Of a stretch of 64,000 bases of DNA, positions 1 through 9,310 are shown piece after piece. Position 1 is the stretch's first letter. Each line of letters begins with the position of its first letter. The stretch is from Coriobacteriaceae bacterium AM113-163 (lineage in GTDB: Bacteria; Actinomycetota; Coriobacteriia; Coriobacteriales; Coriobacteriaceae). A program made the translations under genes and the position numbers. The notes under the pieces are model-generated. The model worked only from the letters and a program-made list of their open reading frames with translations. It was not told where the DNA came from and did not search any database. The stretch spans positions 1 through 64,000 of the forward strand of contig JAQDWB010000005.1 of assembly GCA_027673765.1 (NCBI GenBank), in the 5' to 3' direction.

Positions 1-161
1 GGCCGCCTCGATCAATTTGCGAAAGAATCTTGACGGTACCCGTCTGTGATTCGCTGCTTAGCCGCCAGAGACCACATGACAGAGCGCGGACCGTGCTCCG
101 TCATGTGGTTGTCAATTTCCAAAAAACTTGACGTTACCAGTGATGCGGTTTCAAACCGGTT
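1..161. other. Left-edge non-coding stretch with a hairpin
   Basis: No gene could be supported here. A stem-loop is visible with arms ACCACATGAC (71-80) and GTCATGTGGT (100-109), extended inward by GAGC/GCTC. It may be the terminator of a plus-strand gene that ends just outside or at the window edge (short open frames close at 33 and 48), but too little is visible to call that gene. Confidence 0.4.
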
Positions 162-192
162 AAAAAGGGGTATCGACCCAAGCCGATACCCC
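162..192 (-). terminator. Intrinsic terminator of the capsule operon
   Basis: On the minus strand the stem GGGGTATCG / CGATACCCC (arms 167-175 and 184-192, 8-base loop) is followed by a run of five T. It lies about 90 bases past the last gene of the polysaccharide operon, all of whose genes are on the minus strand, so it plausibly ends that transcript. Confidence 0.85.
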
Positions 193-283
193 TAATGCAA
201 GCACGCTTTAATCCAATTAAGCCATTATCAATACTGCTTTATCGGATCAGCGTACATCGTGAATTGAAAGCCAATCCAGCAAC

Positions 284-775
284 CTATCGAAGCTCTCTGT
301 AAACTAGATCCCGTTTTTCGTGAAATAGCATATTCGCGGGTACATCTTTAGAAACAACGCTATTCGCAGCGATGACCGCATTATCGCCAATGGCTACACC
401 TTTAAGCACCACGACATTCGCGCCAAGCCAGACGTTGTCGCCAATATGCACGGGCGCTGTCGTAGTCGGCTGGTCCCGATACATGATCCCATCCTGCGAC
501 ATACCGTGGTCGAAGTCATACACATGGACGTTTGGACCAAATAGGCAGCCTCTACCAATCTCAATTCGTTCATGAGCAATCAGGACGCAACCGTAATTGA
601 AAGACGTTCGTTCACCGACGCTAATAACGCCTTTATCCGATACGCGACAATAAAACGGTCGCCTGAAAGCCTTCGTCATGGTTATCTGGCCAGGGAATCT
701 CCCTGCAAGAAACGCCAACTTACCCCGGACATAAATCCAGGTCGCCACATGCTCAACAAAGTCCATTAAATTCAA
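284..775 (-). CDS. Hexapeptide-repeat acyltransferase (maltose/galactoside O-acetyltransferase type)
   Basis: A 163-residue protein made mostly of left-handed beta-helix hexapeptide repeats. The C-terminal half carries the usual run of I-G-D-N-V-W-L-G-A-N and V-A-I-G-D-N-A-V-I-A-A-N turns, and an Asp-His pair (YDFDHGM) sits where these enzymes keep the catalytic His. Such enzymes move an acetyl group from acetyl-CoA to a sugar; here the target is inferred to be a capsule sugar. It is the last gene of the operon, 18 bases after the preceding gene. The start is either TTG at 775, 8 bases after AGGGG, or ATG at 766. Base composition is poorer in GC than the upstream operon genes. The exact acceptor cannot be read from sequence. 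Confidence 0.85.
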   Translation of the reverse strand: MNLMDFVEHVATWIYVRGKLAFLAGRFPGQITMTKAFRRPFYCRVSDKGVISVGERTSFNYGCVLIAHERIEIGRGCLFGPNVHVYDFDHGMSQDGIMYRDQPTTTAPVHIGDNVWLGANVVVLKGVAIGDNAVIAANSVVSKDVPANMLFHEKRDLVYRELR

Positions 776-793
776 GAGAAACGCCCCTAGTAA

Positions 794-1948
794 CTATTTC
801 CTTTTAATAAGCTGTTTCACAAGAGTCTTGAGAGATTTCACGAAGCCGTAGGCGCCAACAAACCGAGCAGTGCCCTCGAACCCCTTATGCTCATAAGCCT
901 TCCAGAAACCATCAACGTTACCCTGCGGAGAGGACGACCTCTCCAGCATCGGATTACCGGGCAGCACCTCTTCAAGAGATATATCTGTTACGCCGGGCTC
1001 AAATACACCAGATGCGACAATACGCTCGGCTAGCTCACTATTAACCATAACAACAGAAAGTCCCTTATGATCATTAAAACCTTTGCGAACTCGATCGACG
1101 CCAAGAAAATCAGCAAGAGTAAAGTCGGAAACCCTGTTGACGTCGGTATAGGCGCAGTTATAACAGCTGGAATTTAAAGCGTTATTGCTATAGAACACAT
1201 CTCGCCAAGTATTAGATTCAATCGTGTCATAGAGAGCAGTGCCGTCGTCCAAGAGAGCCTTCTCGACATGGACTCCCCAACCTCTGTCCTTGGGGCGATG
1301 AAAATATTCGATGACCTTCTTTCCGGACTTTTTTTCCAAAAAGGAAATGTATTCGCGGAACATACGATTACTAGGTGTGCCATGGCAGATTAAATCGCAG
1401 GTAACCAACTGTCCGGAATAGTTTTTCTTAGACAGAAAACTCCTAAGACCCGCAATTTGGCATGGGGTTCCGCTGTAGAGCACGTCAAGACCTTGTTTCA
1501 AGTCGTTATATGCTTCGACATATGAAGAGCCAACGAAGCCCTGTGAGTATTTTGAGCCTCGACAAGATTGCGCGTCGTCAACAGAGGCACAACGCCGCTG
1601 AACAACGCGGAAATCTTCATCGAAGCAAGCGCCGTAAACGACGCCGCCATTATTTAGGACGTAAGTAGCCAAGGCCCAAAACGCGGCACCCGAGGAACTT
1701 TTTGCGCGTTCGGCGTCGTCAGCCTGATAAGCCAATACCCGACGAGAGTTCATCTTCAGATCGTCGCTCGTCAAACCATTAGCCGGACATACCCTCTGGC
1801 ACAAACCGCACTCAACACATTTTGATTCGTCAATCTTCGGACGGTAAAACCCATGAGAGTCTTCTACAATCTGAATCGCCGATCGAGGACACACAGACAG
1901 ACACGCAGAGCACCCGGTACAGCGTTGACTATCTTTGCAGATATCCAT
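794..1948 (-). CDS. Ferredoxin-domain F420-hydrogenase/dehydrogenase beta-subunit-like protein
   Basis: A 384-residue protein with two N-terminal [4Fe-4S] motifs (CTGCSACLSVCP and CVECGLCQRVCP, residues about 10-55), followed by the catalytic-type domain of the coenzyme F420 hydrogenase/dehydrogenase beta family (SGTPCQIAGLRSFL, then TCDLICHGTPS). The family has a flavin and iron-sulfur centres and moves electrons. Copies in polysaccharide clusters often sit near polysaccharide pyruvyl transferases, as here (gene at 4781-5866), but their reaction is not established. ATG at 1948 follows GGGAGG by 6 bases and overlaps the end of the polymerase gene by 20 bases, suggesting translational coupling. 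The organism need not make F420. Confidence 0.85.
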   Translation of the reverse strand: MDICKDSQRCTGCSACLSVCPRSAIQIVEDSHGFYRPKIDESKCVECGLCQRVCPANGLTSDDLKMNSRRVLAYQADDAERAKSSSGAAFWALATYVLNNGGVVYGACFDEDFRVVQRRCASVDDAQSCRGSKYSQGFVGSSYVEAYNDLKQGLDVLYSGTPCQIAGLRSFLSKKNYSGQLVTCDLICHGTPSNRMFREYISFLEKKSGKKVIEYFHRPKDRGWGVHVEKALLDDGTALYDTIESNTWRDVFYSNNALNSSCYNCAYTDVNRVSDFTLADFLGVDRVRKGFNDHKGLSVVMVNSELAERIVASGVFEPGVTDISLEEVLPGNPMLERSSSPQGNVDGFWKAYEHKGFEGTARFVGAYGFVKSLKTLVKQLIKRK

Positions 1949-3272
1949 GGAATCCCTCCCTATCGTTAAGAATCATCTTGTCTGAGCCGCAAATAGCAAA
2001 CGCCGCCACACATGAAATGAAATACGGTATGTAGCACTGCGGATCGTATAAAGGGTTGCCTGAAAAGCAATAAATTAGAAAGAAAATCTGAACACCCAAA
2101 CAGGCCCACAAGCAAAAGGAGTCCCCATAAGGACCTTCCTCTAAAAGAGATTCAGATCGATGCATGGCTGCAAGGATGGAGAGAAACGCAGGCACAACAA
2201 AAGCCGCAAGGCCAATCACACCCGTCTCGGCGAGCAACTGAAGGTATACGTTGTGAGCACTCATCGACGAAAAGCCAAGATTGCTGTACATTGCACCAAG
2301 GGAGGTAGTGGCAACATACTTGGAATAAGTCCCCCAACCACAACCAAGTAAGGGTTTTGCATAAAACATACTCCAAGCGCAATCGTACAAATAGCTTCTG
2401 CCATTGCCCGTTTCATCATCTGAAAGCTCAATAAACCTCTCAAGAGTCGCCTGAACAGCGGGAACAAACGTAGCAAGAACGCCGACAGCTATTACAGCGA
2501 TTGCAGCAACAACCAAGGTCTTGAGCATCGTCCCGGTAAGCTTCTTTCTATTTACGAACAGACACGAGATGACGATAGCAGCAACGGATGCAACCAAAGG
2601 ACCCCGCTTAGTAGTCAGAAAAAGCGCAAGCAAGAGCATCAGGCTCAGCATCAAATCTTTAATCCGAACCTTTTCCCTGCTACCAGCAAGACCACAGGCC
2701 CAAGAGACGAGACCCAAACTCAAATAAATCGAATTAGTGCTGTAGTGCGCCGTGAAGCCAGAGCGATAGTCCCTAGCCATATAGCTACCTGAAAAGAAGG
2801 CAGATTTAACTGGCAGATAAAGTGCGGGGACTAGCCAGAAGACGATGGTGCAGAACGCATGAAATGCTGCAAAGGCGACAAGAACCCTAAGGCATGAAGT
2901 GACCCAGGATCGCTCGCCTGCCGCAACATACATGCACAGAAATAGAAGCGTATAAACTACGAGCAGGGTTAAATTAGCCACACCGTATATCAAACTATGA
3001 ATAAAGAACAGCACAAAGAAAGGTGCCCAAGCCAGCTCAAGGCCAAATCTTTTGCAAGCAAATCTTCTGTTAGTCACAAAATGCAGGAGAAACGCCGTAG
3101 CAGATAGCAGGAGGCAGACATCGAGTGCAAGCGCAGAAGCAGCGAGCGATTGGCAGAAAAAGGCGTAAAAGAGCAGTGGAATGAACACCATGGACCCATC
3201 ATTTAGGGAAAAGCGTCGCTCTAACTCAGAGCAAGACTCAACACCGGCCCTAGACGCGCTGAAATAATTCAT
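1929..3272 (-). CDS. O-antigen ligase/polymerase-like membrane protein (probable Wzy)
   Basis: A 447-residue, strongly hydrophobic protein with about 11-12 predicted membrane spans and a large extracytoplasmic loop between residues about 270 and 370, the layout of the Wzy/WaaL (O-antigen ligase) family. The loop has the family-like segment GNGRSYLYDCAWSMF followed by LGCGWGTYSKYV. In a Wzx/Wzy pathway it would join repeat units outside the membrane. The neighbouring flippase gene ends one base away, and no second candidate polymerase is present. Sequence in this family is too variable to name the linkage. Low GC compared with core genes. Confidence 0.85.
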   Translation of the reverse strand: MNYFSASRAGVESCSELERRFSLNDGSMVFIPLLFYAFFCQSLAASALALDVCLLLSATAFLLHFVTNRRFACKRFGLELAWAPFFVLFFIHSLIYGVANLTLLVVYTLLFLCMYVAAGERSWVTSCLRVLVAFAAFHAFCTIVFWLVPALYLPVKSAFFSGSYMARDYRSGFTAHYSTNSIYLSLGLVSWACGLAGSREKVRIKDLMLSLMLLLALFLTTKRGPLVASVAAIVISCLFVNRKKLTGTMLKTLVVAAIAVIAVGVLATFVPAVQATLERFIELSDDETGNGRSYLYDCAWSMFYAKPLLGCGWGTYSKYVATTSLGAMYSNLGFSSMSAHNVYLQLLAETGVIGLAAFVVPAFLSILAAMHRSESLLEEGPYGDSFCLWACLGVQIFFLIYCFSGNPLYDPQCYIPYFISCVAAFAICGSDKMILNDREGFHGYLQR

Positions 3273-3273
3273 C

Positions 3274-4764
3274 CTATTTAATCCTCATAAAACGACCAAT
3301 AATCGAACTATAGCTAGGCCTGTCGAAGAAATAGAGCGTCGCGCATGCGGCGACTGCGCCCCAAATGACAAGACCGATGGCGACCGCAATCCATCCTGTC
3401 CAACTTCCAGCGAAGCAAGACAGTAGATAGCCAGGCATGGCCACGAGAACGGTCTGTAATACATACACGCCAAACGACCAAAACGAACTCGAAAGAGAGT
3501 CCTTCGAGATTTTACGAGGCTCGTAGAGCAAAAGGTCAATCACGCGGTATAGATTGGATACGCAGGACGCAGCAATTGTGCCGACGACCCCAAAACGCAT
3601 TGTGAGTGGGATACCCAAGACGATAATGAGTGCAGCCTGCAAGCAGGTCTGCGCCCTAGTCTCACGGTACATGCCAGCAGCAATTACAAGTAGGCCCTGG
3701 GACGACTTGCCATGATAGAGAAAAACATTTAGGACGACGAGGAAACCGAGCAGGACATTGTGGTAATTTGCATCGTGAAACCCGCCTGCATACAAATCAA
3801 CAAACGGCATAATCAATGAAAAAGCACATCCGCATGCCACAGCGGAGACTGCGTACACAAGCGCTCGATATGGCTTATAGGAAGACCGAAGACCCTCGTA
3901 GTCTCCCTCAGCAATCTGTCGACCAAAGAGCGCCTGAAGCCCTGTACCAAGGACATTCGGAATCATCTGTAGCCCCGTAGATACGAGCATGTAAACAGCA
4001 AGAACGCTAACTTCACTCATGCTCCTACAGAGGAAGGTCGCCAAAATAACGGGCGCGCCCGACTGAACGGCTCCCAAGATTTGGAGAAACAACGCATCCC
4101 ATCTCTGGGGTAGCTGATAGTCACCGTAATCAACCTTGCAATTGAGCTTCGGATAATGGCGGCGTGTATACAGAGCGAGAATCAGGCTGCGCGCAAAAAC
4201 CGCAGAGAGAGCCAACGCATAGACAGCGACAACAGGAGCATGGAGATAGGCAAACAAGAAAATGACGGCCGTGTTAACCAGCGTGAAGACCGTCGATGCG
4301 AGTTGAATGAGCCAGTTCTTTTGATCGGCGGTAAGGAAAACTTGGTACTTGGCGAGGGAAAAGAAATCCACGACGATCTTGGCACCCAACAGGAAGGTAA
4401 GCACCATGATCTCCCAAGGCGCAAGCGAACCTACCGAGACAAATATGGGATAAACGACCGAAAGGCCAACCAGCAAGACAAGAAACAACATGCCCGACTT
4501 CTGATAAAAGACCTTCGAGGCCGAAGCCACGACGTTAATCCCATCCCAGTCGCCCTTAGCAATAGGCTTATATAGAGCGAAGGTCGCCGCACCAGAAATA
4601 CCAGCTTCGACAAGTGCGAAATAACCAATAAACTGAGTTAGAGAGGTCACCAGACCGTTAACCTCGGATCCATATACGCCAATAATCGCCCTTGGGACGA
4701 GGAAGCCGGCAACGATAGCGGTCAACTGGTAGACCAAGTTCCAAAAAGTATTCTTTGCAAACAT
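3274..4764 (-). CDS. wzx: Polysaccharide flippase (Wzx, MOP superfamily)
   Basis: An integral membrane protein of 496 residues with about 12-14 hydrophobic segments, matching the polysaccharide transporter branch of the MOP family. It would carry undecaprenyl-linked repeat units to the outer face. I chose ATG at 4764 (MFAKNTFWNLVYQL), because this is how Wzx proteins begin and it lies 16 bases after the pyruvyl transferase gene; the longer open frame up to 4977 reads through that gene and its extra residues are not membrane-like. It ends one base before the polymerase gene starts. Confidence 0.88.
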   Translation of the reverse strand: MFAKNTFWNLVYQLTAIVAGFLVPRAIIGVYGSEVNGLVTSLTQFIGYFALVEAGISGAATFALYKPIAKGDWDGINVVASASKVFYQKSGMLFLVLLVGLSVVYPIFVSVGSLAPWEIMVLTFLLGAKIVVDFFSLAKYQVFLTADQKNWLIQLASTVFTLVNTAVIFLFAYLHAPVVAVYALALSAVFARSLILALYTRRHYPKLNCKVDYGDYQLPQRWDALFLQILGAVQSGAPVILATFLCRSMSEVSVLAVYMLVSTGLQMIPNVLGTGLQALFGRQIAEGDYEGLRSSYKPYRALVYAVSAVACGCAFSLIMPFVDLYAGGFHDANYHNVLLGFLVVLNVFLYHGKSSQGLLVIAAGMYRETRAQTCLQAALIIVLGIPLTMRFGVVGTIAASCVSNLYRVIDLLLYEPRKISKDSLSSSFWSFGVYVLQTVLVAMPGYLLSCFAGSWTGWIAVAIGLVIWGAVAACATLYFFDRPSYSSIIGRFMRIK

Positions 4765-4780
4765 AAGCCAGAAACGACAC

Positions 4781-5866
4781 CTACAATCCAATGCAGCGAG
4801 CGATAAAGGCACGCGCTGTATCACGGTCATGTGAGAGGGTCTGGTTTGCATGACCATAGTCAACAGCCGAAGTAACGACCTCGTCTCGATACAGACAACC
4901 CTCAATTCCATAACGTGCGAGCAGGTCTGTAATCCTGACGTTACTCTGAACGGCGGAGTCCGACGTTTTAACGACAAACGACTTATTGAAATTCATGGAG
5001 AAGCAGGCGCCGTGGAAGGAGTCCGTGCAAACAAACGACGCCTCACTAACAAGCTTCAAGAAAGCAGCCGGACCGATACCCCTCACGTTAATCATGCCGG
5101 GGAATTTCTTCGTGTTGTAATGAATGCAGACGACAGGAACGCCGAGCTCGCTGGCGATCTTCCTAGCTCGATCCACGAGTTTTTGCTCAGAGTTAAGCGT
5201 ATAAAGCAGAACATAGGATTGAGGTATCGTATCCAAGCCGTCATCTGAGGCTAACGCCGACCAGTCATCGCCCGTAAGAAGCAGGGTCGGATCAGGCATA
5301 AATACAGATTCGAGCCCCATCTCGCTAAGGACCTCCATAGAGCTCGGTTCCCTAACGGAAAGACCAGTGAACTTTGCCAGCCTGTCGGCCGCGCCTTCAT
5401 CGCATGCCAAAATGGATTCCGCCGTCGCATCTCCCAGACTGGCAGCATAAGACGCGACCTTTGTAACTTCAGCGATGCCTTCACCCAAGAAGACTGGGTC
5501 ATGCCCATTAACCCGAGGATTGAAAACCTGATCGCTGCCAATGAGGACGCAGTCGAGGCTCTTGGCTCTATCAATAAGAGCTTGCTTATCCAGCTTTCCC
5601 GTAGGGCTTAGATTGCGCTTAGCAAATCGACTGAACGAATTAAGCCTCTGGCGCTCAAAACCCCTGCGAAGGAAATAGCGAACGGCATCCGAAGGATTGA
5701 ACGAGAAGCACGTACCCAACTCTCGATCATCGAGTTCCTTATTGCTGTAATTGAGCACTTCGCAGTCGCAGCCCAACGACATCACGGTCCTGCGCAGAGC
5801 ACATGCTTGTAGCGAAGCACCATAATTTACGGTATTCGAAAATGTGAGGATGCCTATGCGTTTCAA
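4781..5866 (-). CDS. Polysaccharide pyruvyl transferase family protein
   Basis: A 361-residue cytoplasmic protein of the PF04230 family. Typical features are the N-terminal GILTFSNTVNYGASLQA, the central CVLIGSDQVFNP, VASYAASLGDA, and the C-terminal SFVCTDSFHGACFSMNF, which together form a GT-B-like fold. Members add pyruvate ketals from phosphoenolpyruvate to sugars, giving the polymer a negative charge; some members act differently. The operon also carries the ferredoxin-like protein that often travels with this family. It sits between a hexapeptide acyltransferase and the flippase. Confidence 0.88.
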   Translation of the reverse strand: MKRIGILTFSNTVNYGASLQACALRRTVMSLGCDCEVLNYSNKELDDRELGTCFSFNPSDAVRYFLRRGFERQRLNSFSRFAKRNLSPTGKLDKQALIDRAKSLDCVLIGSDQVFNPRVNGHDPVFLGEGIAEVTKVASYAASLGDATAESILACDEGAADRLAKFTGLSVREPSSMEVLSEMGLESVFMPDPTLLLTGDDWSALASDDGLDTIPQSYVLLYTLNSEQKLVDRARKIASELGVPVVCIHYNTKKFPGMINVRGIGPAAFLKLVSEASFVCTDSFHGACFSMNFNKSFVVKTSDSAVQSNVRITDLLARYGIEGCLYRDEVVTSAVDYGHANQTLSHDRDTARAFIARCIGL

Positions 5867-5896
5867 TATCTTACCGCCTAACTATTCGCAAGCTCG

Positions 5897-6427
5897 TTAA
5901 ACCAAATTGATGATGTAACCTTCAGTAGCGTTATCGGTTTCGATAATCTTGCACGGGTTGCCAATGACTATCGAATGATCGGGAATATCCTGGTTAACAA
6001 AGGTATTGGAGGCAATAAAGACATCGTTTCCAATGGTCACATTACCTGCAACCGTCGAGTTAATTCCGAGATATACGCGGTCACCAATCGTAGGGACGCC
6101 CTTTCTATGGCCACGGTTTTCTTGGCCGATGGTGCATCCCTTATGGATGTTCACGTTACGGCCGAACTTCGCGCCGGCGTTTACAGTAATGCCGTAAGGG
6201 TGACCAATGTAGAAGCCTTCACCAATTTGAGTTGATGGCGAAATCTCGAGTCCACACTTCCTGGAAAGATGTTTCCTCGGAAGCGTGAAGAGGAGTTTTC
6301 GCAAACCCCCTGCCTGACACATCCTTAGATAGAAAACATAGCGGTAGCCAAAATCACCTAATAACCGGCCGAGCTTTACGCCTTGCGTACCGAAATAGTG
6401 ATAAGTATCTTTAGCGAATACGTCCAC
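5897..6427 (-). CDS. Serine-acetyltransferase-like hexapeptide acyltransferase
   Basis: 176 residues with the CysE-type left-handed beta-helix: an alpha-helical N-terminus, then STQIGEGFYIGHPYGITVN, NVNIHKGCTIGQE and NVTIGNDVFIASNTFV. Capsule clusters often use such enzymes for sugar O-acetylation rather than cysteine synthesis; that is my inference from context. I chose the GTG at 6427 because GAGGAGAGAG precedes it closely and it falls immediately after the stop of the upstream glycosyltransferase gene (6429); a longer frame to 6472 would overlap that gene. Confidence 0.82.
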   Translation of the reverse strand: MDVFAKDTYHYFGTQGVKLGRLLGDFGYRYVFYLRMCQAGGLRKLLFTLPRKHLSRKCGLEISPSTQIGEGFYIGHPYGITVNAGAKFGRNVNIHKGCTIGQENRGHRKGVPTIGDRVYLGINSTVAGNVTIGNDVFIASNTFVNQDIPDHSIVIGNPCKIIETDNATEGYIINLV

Positions 6428-6428
6428 T

Positions 6429-7229
6429 CTAACTTCTCTCTCCTCTAGCAATCTTTTCGCGAACAACGCCAAAGATTCTCTTAGTTCCTACAACCAAGCC
6501 ACCGTCACTAAGCTCCATGAGAATTCGACCCAAAATCTGCGAAAGCCTTCGCCCAATGAAAGGGGAACACTTACGCACAACCTTCCGCTTGATGCGATAT
6601 TTGGGCTCAACCCAGCTTCCCGAAGAGCGATGGATGCTGTACGTTTCACGCTTGATGTGATAACCGCCGAAACCGTAAACGGGGTTGAACGCTTTGGAGT
6701 CCAAGGCAAGCCAGCCACCGAAATGCTGCTCTTTATTCACGCGTTCAAAGCCGATTTTTTGAAGCTCAGCAGTGAATACCTCATTCACCGTGATCTTGTC
6801 GAGAAAATCAGGATCACAGGAGAACTCCATCGACTCATATCGTTCCACGCATGCGCGAATTACAGGGTCATGAGGCTCAACAGCAACAATCAAGCCGGTG
6901 GTGGCAGTCAACGAGGATTCTTCGATTGCAGTGAAAGGAATGCTTTCCATGAGAGGCGATATGTCTCGTATGAGCTCGCTGCCGATATCCATATAGATGC
7001 CGCCGTACTCATACAAGACCTTAAAGCGAGCGTAGTCCGACACAAATGCCCAGAGGCCCGCCGCATACGCGCCCCTTGACCAAGAGCATGATGCGAAGTC
7101 GAAGTTATCCTCATTCCACTGCTTGACCTCAAACCCAGGCGCAAACTTCTCCCACGAAGCCAAGGACCTCACAGCAGTCTCAGAGAGCGGATTGCCTCCG
7201 AACCAGCAGTAATGAATAGTCTTATCCAT
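6429..7229 (-). CDS. Glycosyltransferase with DXD sugar-binding region (GT32-like)
   Basis: 266 residues. The N-terminal TIHYCWFGGNPL is the hallmark of capsule glycosyltransferases of the DXD/GT32 group, followed by ARFKVLYEYGGIYMDIGSE with the metal- and nucleotide-sugar-binding D-x-D-like motif (MDIG). It would transfer one sugar of the repeat unit at the cytoplasmic face. ATG at 7229 is preceded by GGAGCG; the frame upstream to 7340 overlaps the previous gene and is not conserved-looking. Donor and acceptor are unknown. Confidence 0.85.
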   Translation of the reverse strand: MDKTIHYCWFGGNPLSETAVRSLASWEKFAPGFEVKQWNEDNFDFASCSWSRGAYAAGLWAFVSDYARFKVLYEYGGIYMDIGSELIRDISPLMESIPFTAIEESSLTATTGLIVAVEPHDPVIRACVERYESMEFSCDPDFLDKITVNEVFTAELQKIGFERVNKEQHFGGWLALDSKAFNPVYGFGGYHIKRETYSIHRSSGSWVEPKYRIKRKVVRKCSPFIGRRLSQILGRILMELSDGGLVVGTKRIFGVVREKIARGERS

Positions 7230-7308
7230 CGTCACGCTCCTAAATGTGCAACTTGGAAATAAGAAACGGAGTCTGACGGGTCTCCAATATCGCCCAAGAA
7301 AGCGAGTC

Positions 7309-8364
7309 TCACCGGCAAATATCTTCGTAAACCATGCCAAGCCGGTTCATAAACGCCGTAAGGGAAAAGGCATCTTTTATGCGAGCTCGTCCCTGAATTC
7401 CAATCATTTCCTTGTAAGAGATATCGCTCATGAGATTCTCGAGCTTAGTGGCCAACGCATCAACATCATCAACTGGAAACATAATTCCGTCTACGCCGTC
7501 AGTAATGACTTGTGGAATACCCCCGACAGGAGTCGCAATGGTAGCAAGTCCGTACGACATTGCCTCAAGCACACTCATAGGCATGCCCTCATTCTTCGAA
7601 GGAAGGCAGAACATGCTACTGTTGCGAAAGGCTTCGTCTTTTTTTTCACCTTTAGCCCAGCCTATAAAGCTGCACCTGTCACCAATTCCAAGTTCATCCG
7701 CCAGTTGTTCATATGCTGGCACATCCCCGTCTCCGCCAAAGACAAAACGCGCATCGGGATGAGTCTTAAGAACGCGCTTAGCAGCGCGCAAAAGTAAATC
7801 CGGACTCTTGCGCGCATCAAGACGCCCCATGAACAAAACCGTATTGCACGAATAATCAATAGCGTTAACCTCAGGAACGTCAACGGCGTTATGCACCACC
7901 ACGATACGATCCAAGGAACAGATGTGCCTTTTTAGAAGGAATTCCTTCCACTCCTCCGACAGAACGACCACCTTTGAGCAACATTCAAAGGAATGCGAGA
8001 TATCGCGTCTCTCAGCCTCGCTACATTCTTCGTCAAACCAAACACCGAACTCGCTACCATGCAGATGGAGAAGAACGGGTTTGTTTCGAAAGAAGGCCGC
8101 CCTCATGAAGATCTTTTTTCGGCGATAGCTGCCACGAGACGCCATATGCACATGTACGAGATCGCACGCGTTGAGCCTGCTGAGATATTTCATATAAGCC
8201 ACAAGGGCAATGGAGAGCTTCTTGAACTTCCCGCCCTCAGCAGTTGTCGAAATGAATTCTATTGAACCTTCGTTACGATTCGACCACTTCATAATGTTGT
8301 TTTCAACCGTGGAGATGCCACCCATAGCATCAAGACTCGGGCCAATCATCAACACTTTAGGCAT
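7309..8364 (-). CDS. Glycosyltransferase family 4
   Basis: A GT-B fold enzyme of 351 residues. The N-terminal VLMIGPSLDAMGGIST is the glycine-rich acceptor-side motif; the C-terminal half has VLFMGRLDARKSPDLLL and NEGMPMSVLEAMSYGLATI, the EX7E retaining motif of GT4 enzymes. ATG at 8364 is chosen since AGGTG lies 7 bases upstream; a longer start at 8373 is possible. The gene start overlaps the end of the ATP-grasp gene by 8 bases. The sugar transferred is unknown. Confidence 0.88.
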   Translation of the reverse strand: MPKVLMIGPSLDAMGGISTVENNIMKWSNRNEGSIEFISTTAEGGKFKKLSIALVAYMKYLSRLNACDLVHVHMASRGSYRRKKIFMRAAFFRNKPVLLHLHGSEFGVWFDEECSEAERRDISHSFECCSKVVVLSEEWKEFLLKRHICSLDRIVVVHNAVDVPEVNAIDYSCNTVLFMGRLDARKSPDLLLRAAKRVLKTHPDARFVFGGDGDVPAYEQLADELGIGDRCSFIGWAKGEKKDEAFRNSSMFCLPSKNEGMPMSVLEAMSYGLATIATPVGGIPQVITDGVDGIMFPVDDVDALATKLENLMSDISYKEMIGIQGRARIKDAFSLTAFMNRLGMVYEDICR

Positions 8365-9310
8365 TATCAGCACCTAAAGATCTTTTAGAAGAAGGGCAAG
8401 ACCAATCGCAGTACTTTTCTAAATGGGAAACAGTTGGCAAAACAAACAAATCGCCAAGCTCTCGGTCAAGTCTATCGGGTTGCTCCTCTAGTGCATAGAA
8501 GGGATCGTATCCGCCTCCGGTATAGAAAGTCATCTCGCCAAAGTAAGGTTTACCGCTAATGTTGTACCAGTCAACCCGCACGTGAGGGAAACCATCAGAG
8601 AGTTTCTCGGAAAGCTCAAGCATAAGTTCGTAGTTCTCGGGCTTTACAGTAGGCTCATGCTCAGATACCTCATGGTCGATATCGCCACGCTGCTCCCATT
8701 CAGTAGAAAAGTACTGCATTTCATGATTAGTGAAACGATCGGCGTCCGTCTGAACAAGAGCTGCCTTACCGTCAAAACAATAGAATTTGTAATCAGTCGG
8801 AGTCGCTCTTCCAGGTTCATCAAGAAATGCTTCCGCCACAATGCGAGGCGTGATACCGAGATAAGCCCACTCCCTGCCCTGCCAATACCAGTTTCTATGC
8901 AAGGCAACATTCAGACGTTTCTTGGCCTCAACAAAATCAAAATTCGACTTATCCGTGCAAACAAATGTGCTCTGCGAGTCGTGAGTACATTTAAGCACAA
9001 ACTTCTCCGGCAATTTATCGAGATCGATCTCTTCAGCTGCATTGAAAACACCGAAAAGTGGCACAAGATACTCGGACCCAATACGTTGTTCGACGAAAGA
9101 GCGCACGCCATATTTATCTGCGAGCTGAGTCAAAACTGGATTATGGTAGTTAAGCTTGTACCACTGCAGCTTCTCATTGAATGTCTTAGGACACTCGAAA
9201 TCAGGCTCGTAATGAAGTTTGGCTTTGAAGTAGAGACGCATATATGCCTCATCAGGAATGAAGCGCAGGTTGTTTTTAAGAGAAAGAGTAAACCTCTTTT
9301 TTAGCTTCAC
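8357..9310 (-). CDS. TupA-like ATP-grasp family protein
   Basis: 317 residues resembling the TupA-like ATP-grasp family found in teichuronic acid and capsule clusters. Visible parts are PKTFNEKLQWYKL and KFVLKCTHDS in the N-terminal half, DYKFYCFDGKA in the middle, and VRVDWYNISGKPYFGEMTF near the C-terminus, where the acidic residues bind Mg-ATP. ATP-grasp enzymes usually join a carboxylate to an amine, so amide decoration of a uronic acid (the operon makes ManNAcA precursors) is a reasonable inference, not shown. It starts at GTG 9310, which overlaps the TAG stop of wecB by one base and has GGAGGT 5 bases upstream. Confidence 0.85.
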   Translation of the reverse strand: MKLKKRFTLSLKNNLRFIPDEAYMRLYFKAKLHYEPDFECPKTFNEKLQWYKLNYHNPVLTQLADKYGVRSFVEQRIGSEYLVPLFGVFNAAEEIDLDKLPEKFVLKCTHDSQSTFVCTDKSNFDFVEAKKRLNVALHRNWYWQGREWAYLGITPRIVAEAFLDEPGRATPTDYKFYCFDGKAALVQTDADRFTNHEMQYFSTEWEQRGDIDHEVSEHEPTVKPENYELMLELSEKLSDGFPHVRVDWYNISGKPYFGEMTFYTGGGYDPFYALEEQPDRLDRELGDLFVLPTVSHLEKYCDWSCPSSKRSLGADNA

